A stretch of DNA of 64,000 bases from Nereocystis luetkeana (GCA_031213475.1 JARUPZ010000021.1:5742438-5806437); one strand, 5' to 3'. Numbered from the stretch's first letter, positions 1-10,856 are shown. A program made the numbers and translations. Notes: a model not told the origin generated them from the letters alone.

Positions 1-176
1 TCCCCCCTACCTTCATACCAAGCAACAAGCCCCCTCCCCCTCTCCCCCCCCCCCTCATTCCAAAGCACGAGCCCCCCCCTGCCCCCTCCCGACCACGGCC
101 AGGCATGACCAAGGTACCCCCCCCACCCCCCGCGCCCCACTCCCCCTTCCTCAGACACAACGCCCCCCCCCCTCAC

Positions 177-766
177 CTGCGACCACTTCACACCGTACAT
201 CGCCACGAGCGCGTTAAGCCGATCATCCTCCTCCTTGGTCCAAGACCCCACCCCCTTCTGGCCCCTTCCCGCCGCACCCCCGCCTCCTCCTCCTCCTCCT
301 CCTCCTCCCATCGTCCCTCCAGGAGAACCAAACGGCGCCCCCCCACCCCCACCCCCACCCGCCCCCCCTAGCCCCCCCTGCCGCCCCGCAGGGGAATAGT
401 CGGATATTGGCAGGCTCCCGGGACCTTCCAACCCTAATCCCATCCCAAGCGAGGTCCCATCTGCCGGCGCCGCCACAAGCCCATGATAGTGTTGGTTATG
501 CTCTCCGAGGTGGAGGCCCCACTTATGGCTTGCCATGTTCGGGCCCGATGATCCCGGGAGGGGAAGAGGAACCGTGATGGTGGTGGTGTTGGCGGTGGCC
601 GAGTTCGGGGGGGTGGCGGCGCCGGCGGAGCCGCTGTTACTCCGGGTGTAGTCGCCCGCGCCAGGGGCAGAGGAGTAGGCGCGGGAGCTTAGCGCCCACT
701 GCCTGGCGCAGTGGCTGGCGCTCCGGTGGGGGAAATGCCCAGCGACGTGGTCCCACCTTCCCACAC
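177..766 (-). CDS. MYB-like gene, second exon with MYB half-repeats and linker
   Basis: 590 bases, open throughout in one frame. It starts with GRWDHVAGHFPHRSASHC followed by ARQW, the second and third helices of a MYB/SANT repeat (RW-x-x-VA-x-x-FP-x-RS-x-x-x-C-x-x-x-W). A low-complexity linker follows, with runs of Thr, Gly and His. Near the end comes GSWTKEEDDRLNALVAMYG then VKWSQ, the start of a second repeat with its conserved first Trp, acidic EED and second Trp. The exon ends in phase 0 at a GTGAGG donor. A GGA codon run (minus strand of 285-308) encodes polyglycine. MYB repeats bind DNA through helix 3, which for repeat 2 must lie off the window. Confidence 0.75.
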
Positions 767-1243
767 CTAAAGGGGGAGGGGGGGAGGGAAGGGGAGGGGA
801 GGAAGGAGGGAGAGCGGGGGGGGGGGGGGGGGGGGGGGGGGGCATGAGGGAGGAAGGAGCAGAAACAGAGGGCGACAAACAGAGCCAGGGAGAAAGAGAC
901 GGGGGAAGGGAGGGAGGTTGGCGGAGGGGAAGGAGGGAGGGAGAGAGAAGAAAAGGCATGAGAAGAAGGAGGGAAGGAGAAAGAGACATCAGCGATAGTG
1001 GGAGCGACAAGCCAAAAGGTAACGCAACAAAGCGACCGGGAGAGAGGGTGGGGGGGGGGGGGGGGAACCATGTCTTCCATGTCAATCGGGCGGGCGTGAC
1101 CTCGACAGGTTTCGACAAAGGAGGACGACCTAGCTCGTGCTCGATACAGACTCACGCGCCTTGCCACGCCTTGCCAACAAGGCTCCCTGATACGCCGCGC
1201 GCGTGTTCCCGTAAGTGGGTATATTAGTCATACGATAAGGCAT
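177..1243 (-). CDS. MYB/SANT-type DNA-binding protein, 5' part (two exons, continues off the window)
   Basis: Model joining 1243..1156 and 766..177 on the minus strand. The likely product is a nuclear MYB-repeat DNA-binding protein. The first exon ends after one base of a codon at a GTGAGT donor (1155-1150). The second begins with the two completing bases after a long pyrimidine tract ending CTTTAG (772-767). Joined, the reading frame gives a MYB-like repeat, a linker of about 140 residues rich in Gly, Ser and His, and the first half of a second repeat. It then reaches a GTGAGG donor at 176, and the rest lies beyond base 1. In classical R2R3 MYBs the repeats are adjacent, so the long linker is odd. 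The frame stays open to the window edge, but the residues past 177 are Gly/Arg junk, which supports a splice there. The family call is good for exon 2 and weaker for exon 1. Confidence 0.6.
767..1155 (-). other. Intron of the MYB-like gene with 27-base C tract
   Basis: On the minus strand this 389-bp interval runs from GTGAGT to a pyrimidine tract and CTTTAG. On the plus strand it contains an uninterrupted run of 27 G (816-842), a second G run near 1050-1065, and GGGA/GGAA purine repeats. It is therefore strand-asymmetric and could form G-quadruplex or triplex DNA. No coding sense was found on either strand. Confidence 0.55.
1156..1243 (-). CDS. MYB-like gene, putative first exon
   Basis: The ATG at 1243 opens 29 codons plus one base before a consensus GTGAGT donor. 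The stretch YGNTRAAYQGALLARRG resembles helix 1 of a MYB repeat (W-x-x-E-E-x-x-x-L-x-x-A-L), with Tyr in place of the first Trp and the acidic residues lost. Upstream on the minus strand is a GA-rich tract (about 1260-1370) that could be 5' UTR or promoter and does not look like a splice acceptor. That is why an initiating exon is preferred. A second in-frame ATG lies at 1231. An alternative is that the true first half of the repeat lies elsewhere. Confidence 0.45.
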
Positions 1244-2160
1244 CTCGATTAATATTTGTCTTTCTCTTAATTTTTCTCTCTCTGTGGGTATCTCTCTCTC
1301 GCTCTTACTCTCCCCTCACTTCCTCCTCTCTCTCTTCTCCCCCTCTTAGTCTCTCTCGCAGCAGCAGCAACAGAAGAAAAAAAAGAATCAGCAGCAAGAA
1401 GGGTGGCGCTGCAGTCCGCAACGATCTCCCCGTGAACAGAACGCAGCGCGTTATGGTCTGTCTCGCTCTCCCGCCAGCTCCAGCGAGAGCTTATCCAATC
1501 GGCAAATGACCTGCCCCATCAACCCAGACCCCGCTCGCTGCCGCCTCCGGCACAGAAACCCGGTCAACGTAGCGCCCAAGCAAAGCTTGAAGGCAAGCAC
1601 ACTTGTACACACTTGCACACACATTTGAAAACAAGCACGCAAGCACACAAGCAAACAATAAAACTAGCGAGCACACACGAAAATAAGGAAACTATTAATA
1701 GCAAGCACACAAAGAACGCAAGCACGCAATCAAGAAACCACGCAACCAATCAATCAATCAAATCAATCAATCAATCAATCAATCAAGCAAGCAAAAAAAC
1801 AAGACCACAAACCGAGCACACAAAGGCGAGCACACACAAAAAAAACACTCAGACGCACAAGCAAGAAGTCATTGCGCACAAGCAGGCTCACAAGCAGGGT
1901 ACATAGCGAGCCCGAAATCACGGCAAGCGAACCCCGACAAAGAAAATAAGAGAGAGAGGGGGGGAGGAGCAAGAAGGGGGATAGAAAAGCAAAAACAATA
2001 GCACCATCACAACAACCACCACCAACACCACCAACGGAAAAAAAAAACATGACCACCCCCCCCCCCCCCCCCCTCCACCACCCACCATCACATGTAACAT
2101 GCGGAAACCCGCAATAAGCGCCAAAATGTTGGAGCCATCTCTAGTAGTAGCAGACACAAT
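1244..2160. repeat. Simple-sequence region upstream of the MYB-like gene
   Basis: CT-rich sequence (1255-1370) is followed by a unique stretch and then CA-rich and AATC tandem sequence; CAATCAATCAAT lies at 1747-1790. A C run lies at 2055-2073. No gene is recognised. The first 250 bases probably hold the promoter or 5' UTR of the minus-strand MYB-like gene. Confidence 0.5.
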
Positions 2161-2162
2161 CC

Positions 2163-2248
2163 TCCATTTCGAAAGAGATGCGCGGCCAATCTTAAAATAA
2201 TTACAAAGGCAAGCAACCCATGAGTACCCCCCATCCCCCCCCCCCCGG
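2163..2248 (+). repeat. Family K repeat ending in a C run
   Basis: Starts with a TCGAAAGAGATGCG motif and runs through GGCAAGCAA and ATGAGTAC into a long C run. Related copies lie at 17790, 53272 and 62790. Confidence 0.6.
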
Positions 2249-2284
2249 ATCAAACTGGCCACACCAGAAAGTAAATCAATAAAT

Positions 2285-2537
2285 TTGATGCTGTCATCCA
2301 CATGCAAGAAACTCCGCCTCAAAAGCGGTTCTTAGCGGGCCGCAGCTCAGTCACCCTTCATGCGACTCGCCCAACACCTCACGCCGCTTCGCATATATAG
2401 CTTGGTGCAGGCAAGCAATGTCTGCCTGGCCGGCGAAACCCCGACGTGCTCCGTCCCGGCATTTCAGGGATGCTAGGGTCTATGGTCATACGACTACGGC
2501 CATGCATGATAATGAGTACCCCCCCCCCCCCCCCCCC
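2285..2537 (+). repeat. Family E repeat, partial copy with C-run end
   Basis: Carries the family E signature: CCGCCTCAAAAGCGGTTCTTA, a CTTCATGCGACTCGCC block, a TGTCTGCCTGG block, and CATGCATGATAATGAGTACC running into 17 or more C. It lacks the upstream half present at 2541. Confidence 0.75.
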
Positions 2538-2540
2538 TCC

Positions 2541-3066
2541 AAATTTTTATAGGTTGGGTTGGCGTCGGTTGGCCACGACACTGTAAAACATGCCGCTCAC
2601 TACGTTAGCTAGACAACCAGGGTACAGTTTTTTTTTTGGCGGTCGGTCACAGCTGGTTGTCGAATAGATCATTTGTGCGAGGTAAAGAACCTTTACTCCG
2701 CACAATTGGGAATAATCGTATCACGTAGTGTTCAAGGGAAGGCACCCAAGAGGCAGTTACATAGTACTCCCATTGCTGTCTCTGGAAATGCCTACACCGT
2801 GAATTAAATCAACTCATTGAAGCTGTCGTCCATATGCAAGTCCGCCTCAAAAGCGGTTCTTAGTAGGATGCAGCTCACCCTTCATGCGACTCGCCAGACA
2901 CCTCACGGCGCTTCGCGCTTTGGTGCAAGCAATGTCTGCCTGGTCGGTGAAAACCCGACATGCTCCGTCCCGGCATTGTAGGGATGCGAGGGTCTATGGT
3001 CATACGACTACGGCCATGCATGAGATCGAGTACATCTCTCCTATCGAGTACACCCCCCCTCCCCCC
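2541..3066 (+). repeat. Family E repeat, long copy
   Basis: About 520 bp. The 5' half (TTGGCGTCGGTTGGC, a GGCGGTCGGTCACAG block, CATTGCTGTCTCTGG) and the 3' half match 54827-55375 almost block for block. The 3' end is GAGTACACC running into C-rich sequence. Parts of the repeat read as short ORFs (MRLARHLTALRALVQAMS), but these recur at every copy and are not evidence of a host gene. Confidence 0.8.
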
Positions 3067-3100
3067 GATCACTATCACGGGGGACCATAATAAATAGGAT
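3067..3100 (+). mobile_element. Family A fragment (one end only)
   Basis: ATCACGGGGGACCATAATAAATAGGA matches one terminus of the family A foldback. The partner end is missing, so this is a truncated copy next to the family E end. Confidence 0.5.
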
Positions 3101-3726
3101 ACCACCCCCGACTAAAGACATCCCGCCGGTGGAAAATCTTACCGTGATTGCGGACAAGCGCGACCAGCAGCTCCAGATCACGACCGGACCACGGGTCCTC
3201 CTCCTCTCCGTCCTCCTCCCCCCCAGAGCTTATGCCCTCGCGAGACGACTGCGCGTCGATGCCGCGGGGAGGCCCAGGGCCCACAGAGGGAGACGCCAAC
3301 CCTGTACGCCGCCAAAATAAATCCGGGCCAGCCGTGTAAGAAACGGTCGCGCGCGAAAAAAAAAATAGTATGGTTTGGACTATACCAGGGTATACAAACA
3401 GAAAGAAAACATGGTGGGATAAAAGGCGAGGGAGAAAATATGTATATATTAATATATATGGGCAAAACGGCAATCAAAAACAATACTATTAACAGAGGTA
3501 GCACAAAAAAAGTACCTGGGAGGCGAAATTAAAAAAAGGCGGCATGAGAAAAAAAAAAAATGGCGGAACCAGAAAACACAAGTGGCGAAAAAAAAGTGGA
3601 CCGCGTAAGCAACGGCACCGGTGGCAAAAAACGAGCGACAAGATGTGGCCTGCCGAGAAAAAAACGCTTGCAGTGGGGGGCCATACAAAGACAACGGCCG
3701 CAAAAAAACAACACAATGATTACAGC

Positions 3727-3758
<32 letters not shown>

Positions 3759-4606
3759 ATAGGGCCGCGCAAGAAAAAACCCATGTAAAAAAAGCGGGAC
3801 AATCTCGGGCGGGTCAAACACGAAGACACCAAAGGTGCAGCCAGCGAGCGAATTACAGGGGAGCGTTCGAGTGACTCGCCGGAGAGGGGGGGGGTGCAGG
3901 GGACCGGGGGACGAGGGGGTGTAATAGCCGGGCAAAGCGAAGGAGAGAAGGCACGAGCGAATAAAAAAAAAATGGGGGGAAAATATCGGGCGGGATAAGA
4001 CACGCCTGCGCCAAGCGACAACAAAACAAACAATGGCGGCAGCAGCAGCAGCAGCAGCCGCCGCCGCCGCCACGCGTTTATTTCACTCCAACACGAACCT
4101 GCCGCTTCCAGCAAATATGTTACATAAAAAGGCAAATATGTTATTAATAGTAATAAAAGGCCGTGGCTTTACCGCTCAGCCTGACCCGACCACCTCCTTC
4201 ACTAAAGCTGGTATAGTAAGGCGGAAAAAGAGACTTTCCCACGCCCCAAAAATACCGGTATCTCCCCACCTATATTATCTGATGGGGTGGCTTCACGTTC
4301 AGCTTGTGGTGAAGTTGCTATTAATAGTTACTATAAAAGGGGAGGGGAGGGGGGGGAGCCGACAACTTTGTTTAGGAATGTTCGAGGTGACATTTATTTT
4401 TTCCAACATTTTTATACCCGGTACGCTATACCTGGTACGAAACGTTTACTTGGAGGGGAGTTACGCTATCCACGAGAGGAGTTATTTGCCATTGGAAGGG
4501 TCAGCACCGCTCCAGCGACTCCAGCAAGTCCGTACCATCCGAGACGCCCTCCTCGCACAAGCTTGCGGTTGGATTGTAATCACCGACTGCCCCCCTGTCA
4601 CGCACT
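3101..4606. other. Non-coding stretch with AAC and GCA/GCC microsatellites
   Basis: A-rich sequence with (AAC)n at about 3722-3760 and a GCA run passing into GCC at 4033-4072. The long ORFs on both strands here arise from homopolymers and trinucleotide repeats (polyalanine, polyasparagine). TATTAATAGT words occur at 4142 and 4320. No gene is supported. Confidence 0.5.
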
Positions 4607-4703
4607 AAAACCATTTACGGATGCAGTCCCCGTTCGGGGACAAACAACTTCCACTGTAATTTGAGTGGTTTTATCTCCAAAACGGGACTGCCGTCCTAAA
4701 AGG
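4607..4703. mobile_element. Family B foldback element
   Basis: Two arms, a GCAGTCCCCGTTCGGGGAC block and CCAAAACGGGACTGCCGTCC, form a hairpin of about 95 bp ending in CCTAAAAGG. It is somewhat diverged. Confidence 0.65.
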
Positions 4704-4734
4704 ACACGGTTAGCATGGGTTTTTCCAGGGGTCT

Positions 4735-4925
4735 TAACGGGAACAGGCCGCCTCGCCGGGACGGGTTCTCGGTCGGGTCAGGGTGGCGGCTTGGCCCGAT
4801 CCGTGAGACTTTAAAAACCGCCTGATCAGACCCGATCCGACCGGACCCAACACGACCCGACCCGTCCATTTTGACGACCCCCTGAACCTCACCCGCGGGT
4901 CGGTTCGTGTGACCCGTGGAAGAGC
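4735..4925. repeat. GACCCG-rich degenerate repeat
   Basis: Repeated GACCCGA, GGGTCGGGT and CCCGACCCG units. A similar block lies at 17130-17280. Confidence 0.45.
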
Positions 4926-4983
4926 TCTGGATGTTATAGAGACCGAAAAGACTGGTCTTTTTTCCCATCAAAAATACGTTATT

Positions 4984-5100
4984 ATTACGGGGGACCATGT
5001 TGAATAGGACTCACGGTGCACACAAGAAAATATATACCAGTATCTATTTACCTATTTTCACTGACAATATTTGGTCCTATTTACTATGGTCCCCCGTAAT
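4984..5100. mobile_element. Family A foldback MITE
   Basis: Terminal inverted repeats ATTACGGGGGACCAT and ATGGTCCCCCGTAAT surround about 85 bp of AT-rich core. The element is flanked by TA on both sides if the ends are read as CGGGGG. Confidence 0.8.
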
Positions 5101-5189
5101 AATAGGATACGGTTGTATTGACCCCCGTACTGAGCCCTACACTAAAAATGGTATAATATGGCCAAAAAGGGCAACTTCACAAAACCTCT

Positions 5190-5482
5190 TTTTTGGGGGG
5201 GTGTGGGGGGGGTATACTCGATAAGAGATATGTACTCGATCTCATGCATGGCCGTAGTCGTAAAAGACCATAGACCCTCGCATCCCTACAATGCCCGGAC
5301 GGAGCATGTCGGGTTTTCACCGACCAGGCAGACATTGGTTGCACCAAGCGCGAAGCGCCGTGAGGTGTCTGGCGAGTCGCATGAAGGGTGAGATGCATCC
5401 TATTAATACTAAGAACCGCTTTTGAGGCGGACTTCCATATGGATGACAGCTTCAATGAGGGAGCGGGGGGGGGGGGGGGGGG
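5190..5482 (-). repeat. Family E repeat, minus orientation
   Basis: Reverse copy of the family E 3' half: GTACTCGATCTCATGCATGG, then the GGGTTTTCACCGACC block and AAGAACCGCTTTTGAGGCGG. A G run (5463-5483) lies beyond it. Confidence 0.75.
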
Positions 5483-5483
5483 G

Positions 5484-6146
5484 GATTCAGAAAAATAAAA
5501 AAGAGGGGAAACTGAAAAATTGTCGTAAACGAAAGTGACCAATGCAGCATCGACCACGCCAAGAAGCCGGGGTTGTGCTGGGGTACACAGGGAGCGGGGG
5601 GGGGGGGGGCGTAGAGCTATGTACATAAAATGGGAGGACACATTTGTTACGAACGTCGCATGATACTCTACGAATAGTTCACGGCTCGGAGAGGGAGATC
5701 ATCGATGATTCCAACCAGATGATCTAGTTCCTTGAACAGGCAGATATATCTAGTATTCCCGATGCCGAATGATCTACGGCAGCAGTAGCAGCTCATATTG
5801 CCGGGTGGGACTCATGTAATTGCATCCTCTACAGCAGTCGTACGAGCACAAACATGTTTCCTGGGTTGCATCTGTACCATGACACGCAGATCCCGCAAAA
5901 CCAACCTCTCGCAACACCAGGTGAGGAACTGAATGATCTATCTGTAGATAGATAGATCATGATCTGTCTATCCGAGGAGTGGAGTGGTCGGCAACCGATA
6001 CGACGGTTTCCTGGCCTACCTCTCGGGGTTTGCTACAGCTGAGGGTTAAAAGGGTATACTTAAGAAGTATGTAACGCGCGCAAAAGAGGCCTTGAAGCGC
6101 CCCAAAGACCACCGGTCTCCTTCACGCGTGTAACTACAACTACTAC
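5484..6146. other. Unassigned stretch
   Basis: G runs near 5596, GATAGATAGATC palindromic simple sequence near 5940-5965, and otherwise unique sequence. No coding region or known repeat is seen. Confidence 0.4.
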
Positions 6147-6396
6147 CGTATCACACTAGGGTGATAATATAACACACCTCCTCGGACGATTTTCAAGGCT
6201 GGGGGTTTCTCGACAACCGGGAGGGCGTACTGAGTACGACAAACGATGCGTCTATGCAAACCTTTTCGACAAAATAGTTCCAAAGTCACCATTTTCGTTG
6301 CGTGCGCCACCCCTTATATTTCGGAGGAAACCGGGTCTAAAATTCGTCCCAGGGGGTGTGTTATCTTATCACTCAGTGTGATAGTGTTACACAGCG
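6147..6396. mobile_element. Family H MITE
   Basis: About 250 bp, with inverted ends TATCACACTAGGGTGATAAT (followed by ATAACAC) and GTGTTATCTTATCAC-TCAG-TGTGATA. The core holds GATTTTCAAGGCTGGGGGTT and a GTCCCAGGGGGTG block also seen in copies at 14455 and 44924. Confidence 0.75.
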
Positions 6397-7289
6397 GTAC
6401 TTCGTATTAATACTACGAGGGAACCTATTAATAGCAATCAGAACCAAATATGGTGTGCCCTACATATACGTACTACAAGTACAACTATTTACGTGGGAAC
6501 ATAGTAATCAGAACCAAACATGGTGTGTCAACATAAAGGAATCCATGGTTTCTGGCTCCATCGTGTCTTCTTAATCTTCCAACATACCAGCTATGCCCAC
6601 CCGGAATAACAGCATGCACTATTTGGTCTCCAATTTACGACGACAAAAAAGGCGCTTAAAACAACCTATACCTGGTACACAACACCACACGAAAAGACAC
6701 CACCGCGAACGTTTTGCATGCATCTGGCAGATAGATAGATGGCGATCTACAGGAGTAGAACATCCATAGAACATCCTATATACGTTCGCTGTTGTAACAG
6801 GTTGCGCACGAGCCGTATATATGTGTATATAAGCAAACGTATCCCTCCCGGCCAACAGTCTTTTTTTCGTTTCCGTTGTTCTGGTTTTAGGATATTTGTA
6901 GTTTTTCGTTTTCGGTTTTCGATTTTCCTGCATCGGTTTCATCTCTGTTTTTCGTTAGCTTAAAAAAACATGTAGTTATTCGACGTCGTTTTTCTACTTC
7001 TCCATCAAATTGCGGTTTTTGGTCAAACCAAGGGCCGTTTAATTATACATAATCCCACCGACAGCAGATGTCGTAGATCGTCCAGATCATGCCTGGAAAA
7101 AAAACACGGATCTAGCTGCCCTGAACTATATACGTAAATCGTGAACGGGAGAGATCCGGTACGCCAGACGTGGGGGAGGAGCGGTGTAATTGGGTTGCGC
7201 CGCTAATACCGTTGCGGGGAAACATGAAAACAAACCCCGGGGCGGTGGAGCGAAACAACAAAATACGTGAGTGGCGAAGATGTGGCCGA
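6397..7289. other. Unassigned AT-rich stretch
   Basis: Contains a short direct repeat (CAGAACCAAATATGGTGTG at about 6440 and a diverged copy at about 6512) and T-rich sequence near 6860-6960. No gene is recognised. Confidence 0.4.
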
Positions 7290-7800
7290 TCCGGTACGCT
7301 CTTCCCCCCTCCCCTCTTCCACCAACTTTCTCCCTCCGATTCGCTACCCTTTTCTCGTAGCGTCTTGTCTCCTGCCTTGCCTTGTCTTTCCTTTCCTTCC
7401 ATGTTGTCCCTCTCTTCCGACTCTTGTTGCTATCTGTCGTCCCCCCCCGACTCGACATTCCCTCTATTCTGTCTTCGTCTCCTGACTCAACTTTTCCTCT
7501 GCTGCAGTTTTGTTTGTCTCCTGACTCAACTCTCTCTCTCGTTTGTCCCTCCTGGCTCAACTGTCCATCTATTTGGCTGTCTCCTGGCTCCACCTTTCCT
7601 CTCGTTTGCCCCCTCCCTCTCCCGCGTCTTCTCTTTTAGTCCCCCCTCCCTCGGATTTTTCCATCTCATTTGTCCCTCCTGCCCCTCGATTATCCCTGGA
7701 TTGTGTCCCTCTTGTCTCGCCGTTCGCTCATTTTTGTCCCTCCTTTGCCGTATTTTCATTCACAGTATCCATCTTGTTTGTTTTTGTTTTCCCTCCACGC
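7290..7800. repeat. Pyrimidine-rich minisatellite
   Basis: Imperfect tandem units built on GTCTCCTGACTCAAC (about 7474, 7516, 7545, 7577) within a C/T-only strand. Both strands stay open over long frames because of composition, which explains the apparent Ser/Leu/Pro and Arg/Glu/Gly ORFs. Confidence 0.55.
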
Positions 7801-7892
7801 GCCCAATACCCGAAGGGTTTCTCTCGGTCAATGCTGTAAACTCTGCAGGGTGTGCTTGGTAGGGTATATATACAACAGCAGTAATTTGTACT

Positions 7893-8058
7893 CCAACTCG
7901 GGTACCTACGAGGGTATGTACTCTGGGAGTCCTCGGGTACCTACCCGGGTATGTACTCTGGGAATACTCGGGTACCTATCCGGGAATGTTCTCTGTGGGT
8001 TCGCGGGTATCTACCCGGGTATGTACTCTGGGGGTACGCGGGTACCCACCCACGTAAA
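7893..8058. repeat. 34-35 bp minisatellite (GGGTACCTACCCGGGTATG)
   Basis: Four to five imperfect tandem units of TCGGGTACCTACCCGGGTAT plus GTACTCTGGGAGTC. It is the reverse-complement relative of the array at 57376-57740. Confidence 0.75.
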
Positions 8059-8266
8059 AACATGACCAAATGCGGTAACCGGGTACCCCAGAGATCAATC
8101 GCCACTCAGGCCGGTAATATGATCACCGCGTCATATTGACATCAGATGCCAAACGGGTATGGGTACGTATGATATTTAGGGCCAGAGCGGTAAACCCTAA
8201 CCCGACACACCCCTAAAAAGTTGAAGTTGTGTCCGTATCATGTACACACCCGCGAAAAGTTCAACA

Positions 8267-8349
8267 CCACTCTGTCCGGAAACGTAAGGACCGTTTGGGT
8301 ACCCATACAAAACAACCAAACGGTCCTCACATTTCCTGACCAAAGTGGC
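8267..8349. mobile_element. Family D foldback MITE
   Basis: About 83 bp with ends CCACTCTGTCCGGAAACGTA and TTTCCTGACCAAAGTGG, and an inner inverted repeat GGACCGTTTGG / CCAAACGGTCC. Confidence 0.75.
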
Positions 8350-8742
8350 GAATACTTTTCCTTGAGGCGGCGTCGCCACCGCCGCCCCCCGCCCCCTCCC
8401 CTCACCGAGCCGAACTTGCACCCCTCTAGAACCGCAAGCGCAGCTCGGGAGGCAACCCAACAAAAATTCGGTACCAGCAGCATCAGGACCAAGTCGGCAG
8501 TATGGATTGAAAAAGTGGCGAAAGCCTGTTAGCACGCACCTCGGTCAATTGTTTTGACAGACATTCTTAATAGCACATCCTTGGAAACAGTGTGGGCGAC
8601 AAGGTTTTACTTCCGGGAGAAATAATGATTGCAGTGTGGTACGACTTTTGCGGCAGAAGATGCACCACCACTACGTACATATCCCCGGTAATACGATCCG
8701 CGTTTGATATAAATATATACATCACGTGATATACATGCAGTA

Positions 8743-8849
8743 CTACGGGGGACTATATTAAATAGGACCAACGGTGCACACAAAAACCTATATATTCGCT
8801 ATATTTATCAACAATATTGTGGTCCTATTTACCATGGTCCCCCGTAATA
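8743..8849. mobile_element. Family A foldback MITE
   Basis: Ends CTACGGGGGACTATATTAA and CATGGTCCCCCGTAATAG. The core matches the GTGCACACAAAAACCTATAT block of other copies. Confidence 0.8.
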
Positions 8850-8857
8850 GTGGTCCC

Positions 8858-9031
8858 TGTATAGTACCGGCTGCCCGCTATGGCGCCCGTGACATCGCTC
8901 GGCACAGACGGGATAGACCATTGTGGGCAGTGTGCTGACTAGTGCCGATTGCCGCTACATATAGTGCCGGCATTGTCCGCTGGGGCATACATACCGGCAA
9001 CTCTAGAGGGACCCTTCCAGGAGCATTTACC
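8858..9031. mobile_element. Family C repeat
   Basis: Blocks GGTCCCTGTATAGTACCGGC, ATCGCTCGGCACAGACGGG, TGCCGATTGCCGCTA and CATACCGGCAACTCTAGAGG are shared with copies at 15940, 18894, 19138, 22560 and 42683. Confidence 0.65.
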
Positions 9032-9850
9032 AGTCTACAAACGGGTAATACAGCAGTCACGGCCGGAGTGTTCCCCCGCGCTGCCCCTTTCTGTCAAGCA
9101 ACCTCAAAGCGTATTCTGTCTCTTGACTGGTAAGCTTTTACCAAGAGGTTTGAGACAATCGTATTTTGCGCCGTTATCTTGGTTTTCAAGCGGCGGGTGG
9201 GCGACTGGTAATCTCTGTCAAGAGCTCGAGAAGGCGTACTCTGTACGAGGTAATCTTGATTGGCAAACGACGGGTGGGGGATCGCGACGTAAGCCGTAAC
9301 GACCGCATTTTTTTTAATGGACGCAATGATCTCCCCCATGTCAATTCTATCAAATTATAGCTGTACTTGCTCCGTTTTCTTTTTTGCATGTGTGTTGTCC
9401 AGAATAATTGAAACCTTGGCTGTCTCGCGGGTAATTACGGCGACGATTGAACGTGAGATCAACATCCACGGCACCACCACCATGAACAACAAGCCCTAGA
9501 CGTGTGATCAGAAGAGCGCATTGATTCATCGTGCTTTCGTAGGTGGCTACCTGGGACACCGGGGCCCTCCACTTCCTTCTCACTACCGGCCCTCTCGTGA
9601 TACGGCATGCCGTAAGGAATAATCCCCAGAAGAAACCCAGGGTGAGATTTCCGGCGAGAATGAGACATAAGGGAGCGGTTATATCAAAGTTAACCGTGAA
9701 TACACGCTCTCTCCAAAATAAGAAATATCCCTCTGGCCGGGAATATAGCCATCGTTTGATGTTCATATCAGACTCCAAATGGTGATTATATCCCCGGCCA
9801 TAGTGGTGCTGCCTAGGACAGCAGTATCCAAGTTTCATTTAGAAATGCCG
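9032..9850. other. Unassigned stretch
   Basis: Unique sequence without recognised repeats. The longest frame (162 codons, minus strand 9350-9838) has no recognisable motif and no supporting splice or codon pattern, so it is not called a gene. Confidence 0.4.
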
Positions 9851-9949
9851 GTACTCTGTACGTAGCACCATTGGTGTGTCCCAAATGCGACCAACACAGG
9901 GCAGCGAGTTGACTATATTGCACTTCCCGGCGAGGGATCAGTTGGGTGG

Positions 9950-10400
9950 CGAAGCAAACCAACTTAAAAGCAGTAGTTGAGGGAACAAGCCAACTTAACG
10001 TAATAGTTGGGTGACGAAGCAAATAACTTATCGCACTATTGATCATATTAATTGGGTGGCGAAGTACACCAACTATTAGCAGTTGCAGTATCCACTGGGT
10101 GCCAAAGTAAGCAAAATATGAATAGTTACGGCATCAGTTGGGTGGGGAAGCAAGCCAAACACCCGACTATTTTTTCAACAACATAAAAAAGACGTCCGAG
10201 CCACGAACGCGTCAGTCAAATTTATACAAATACACGAACAGCTCAACAAATTACCCCTCGCAGCTTCGTACCGCTGTAACTGTGATACCTAGCCAACTAC
10301 TACGTAATCGGCTGGCCGTAACACCTACTATTAATACTAGCCAACTAACAGGTAGTCAGCGACTTACAGCAGTACAGCCGACCAACTAGCAGCTCCCGTA
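9950..10400. repeat. Imperfect tandem repeat of GTTGGGTGGCGAAGC units
   Basis: The motif AGTTGGGTGGCGAAGCAA-CCAACTTA recurs with drift at about 9937, 9980, 10005, 10048, 10095 and 10135. The complementary word CTAGCCAACTA recurs at about 10290, 10330 and 10378, so the block is partly palindromic. Confidence 0.55.
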
Positions 10401-10856
10401 GTTGGCAAGCTTACCTAATCAGTGACTCCTACTCTTGACGCCGCCCTACCAGCGACTCACCCTGCTCGCGAGGTACTCGGGCCTGGTGGCTGCTGTGGCT
10501 CCTCTGGTGCTTCTTGACCTTCTCCAGCTGGTGGTGGTGGAACCTCATGCCCTTCTTGACCCCCTCCTGTGAGCGTTCGTCCGCGCCACGGCAAGTACAC
10601 GCACTTCAGAGTCAGCTCAGTTCGGATCATCGGAACTGCGGGCAAGTTTTTGGGGACAAACTTGGAACTACAGCAGTGCCTTAGGTGCCCGAAAAAACGC
10701 AGCACCAACAAAACAAGCAGCAGTACTCGTACGAACGAATCAAGAAATTGGGGGTTTTAACCTCTTCGGGACCCCAGTCCGGTCTAGGGGGAAAATCTGG
10801 TTGGAACTAGAGCCAGATATGTATTTCAGTACAGCAGTACGTACAGCAGTACGAAA

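Noticed and set aside
1451..1749. Minus-strand hydrophobic Cys/Leu/Val-rich frames considered as upstream exons of the MYB-like gene
   Set aside because: CA-repeat antisense gives Val/Cys/Leu runs; no acceptor or MYB residues.
3449..4135. Minus-strand frame of 228 codons with hydrophobic Cys/Phe-rich sequence
   Set aside because: Runs of A on the plus strand and AAC/GCA microsatellites generate Phe, Cys and Ala runs; no consistent protein character.
7126..7862. Overlapping frames of 155 and 230 codons
   Set aside because: A pyrimidine-only minisatellite keeps both strands open; no motif or splice signals.
9350..9838. 162-codon minus-strand frame
   Set aside because: No motif, no splice context and mixed codon use; longer than average by chance only.
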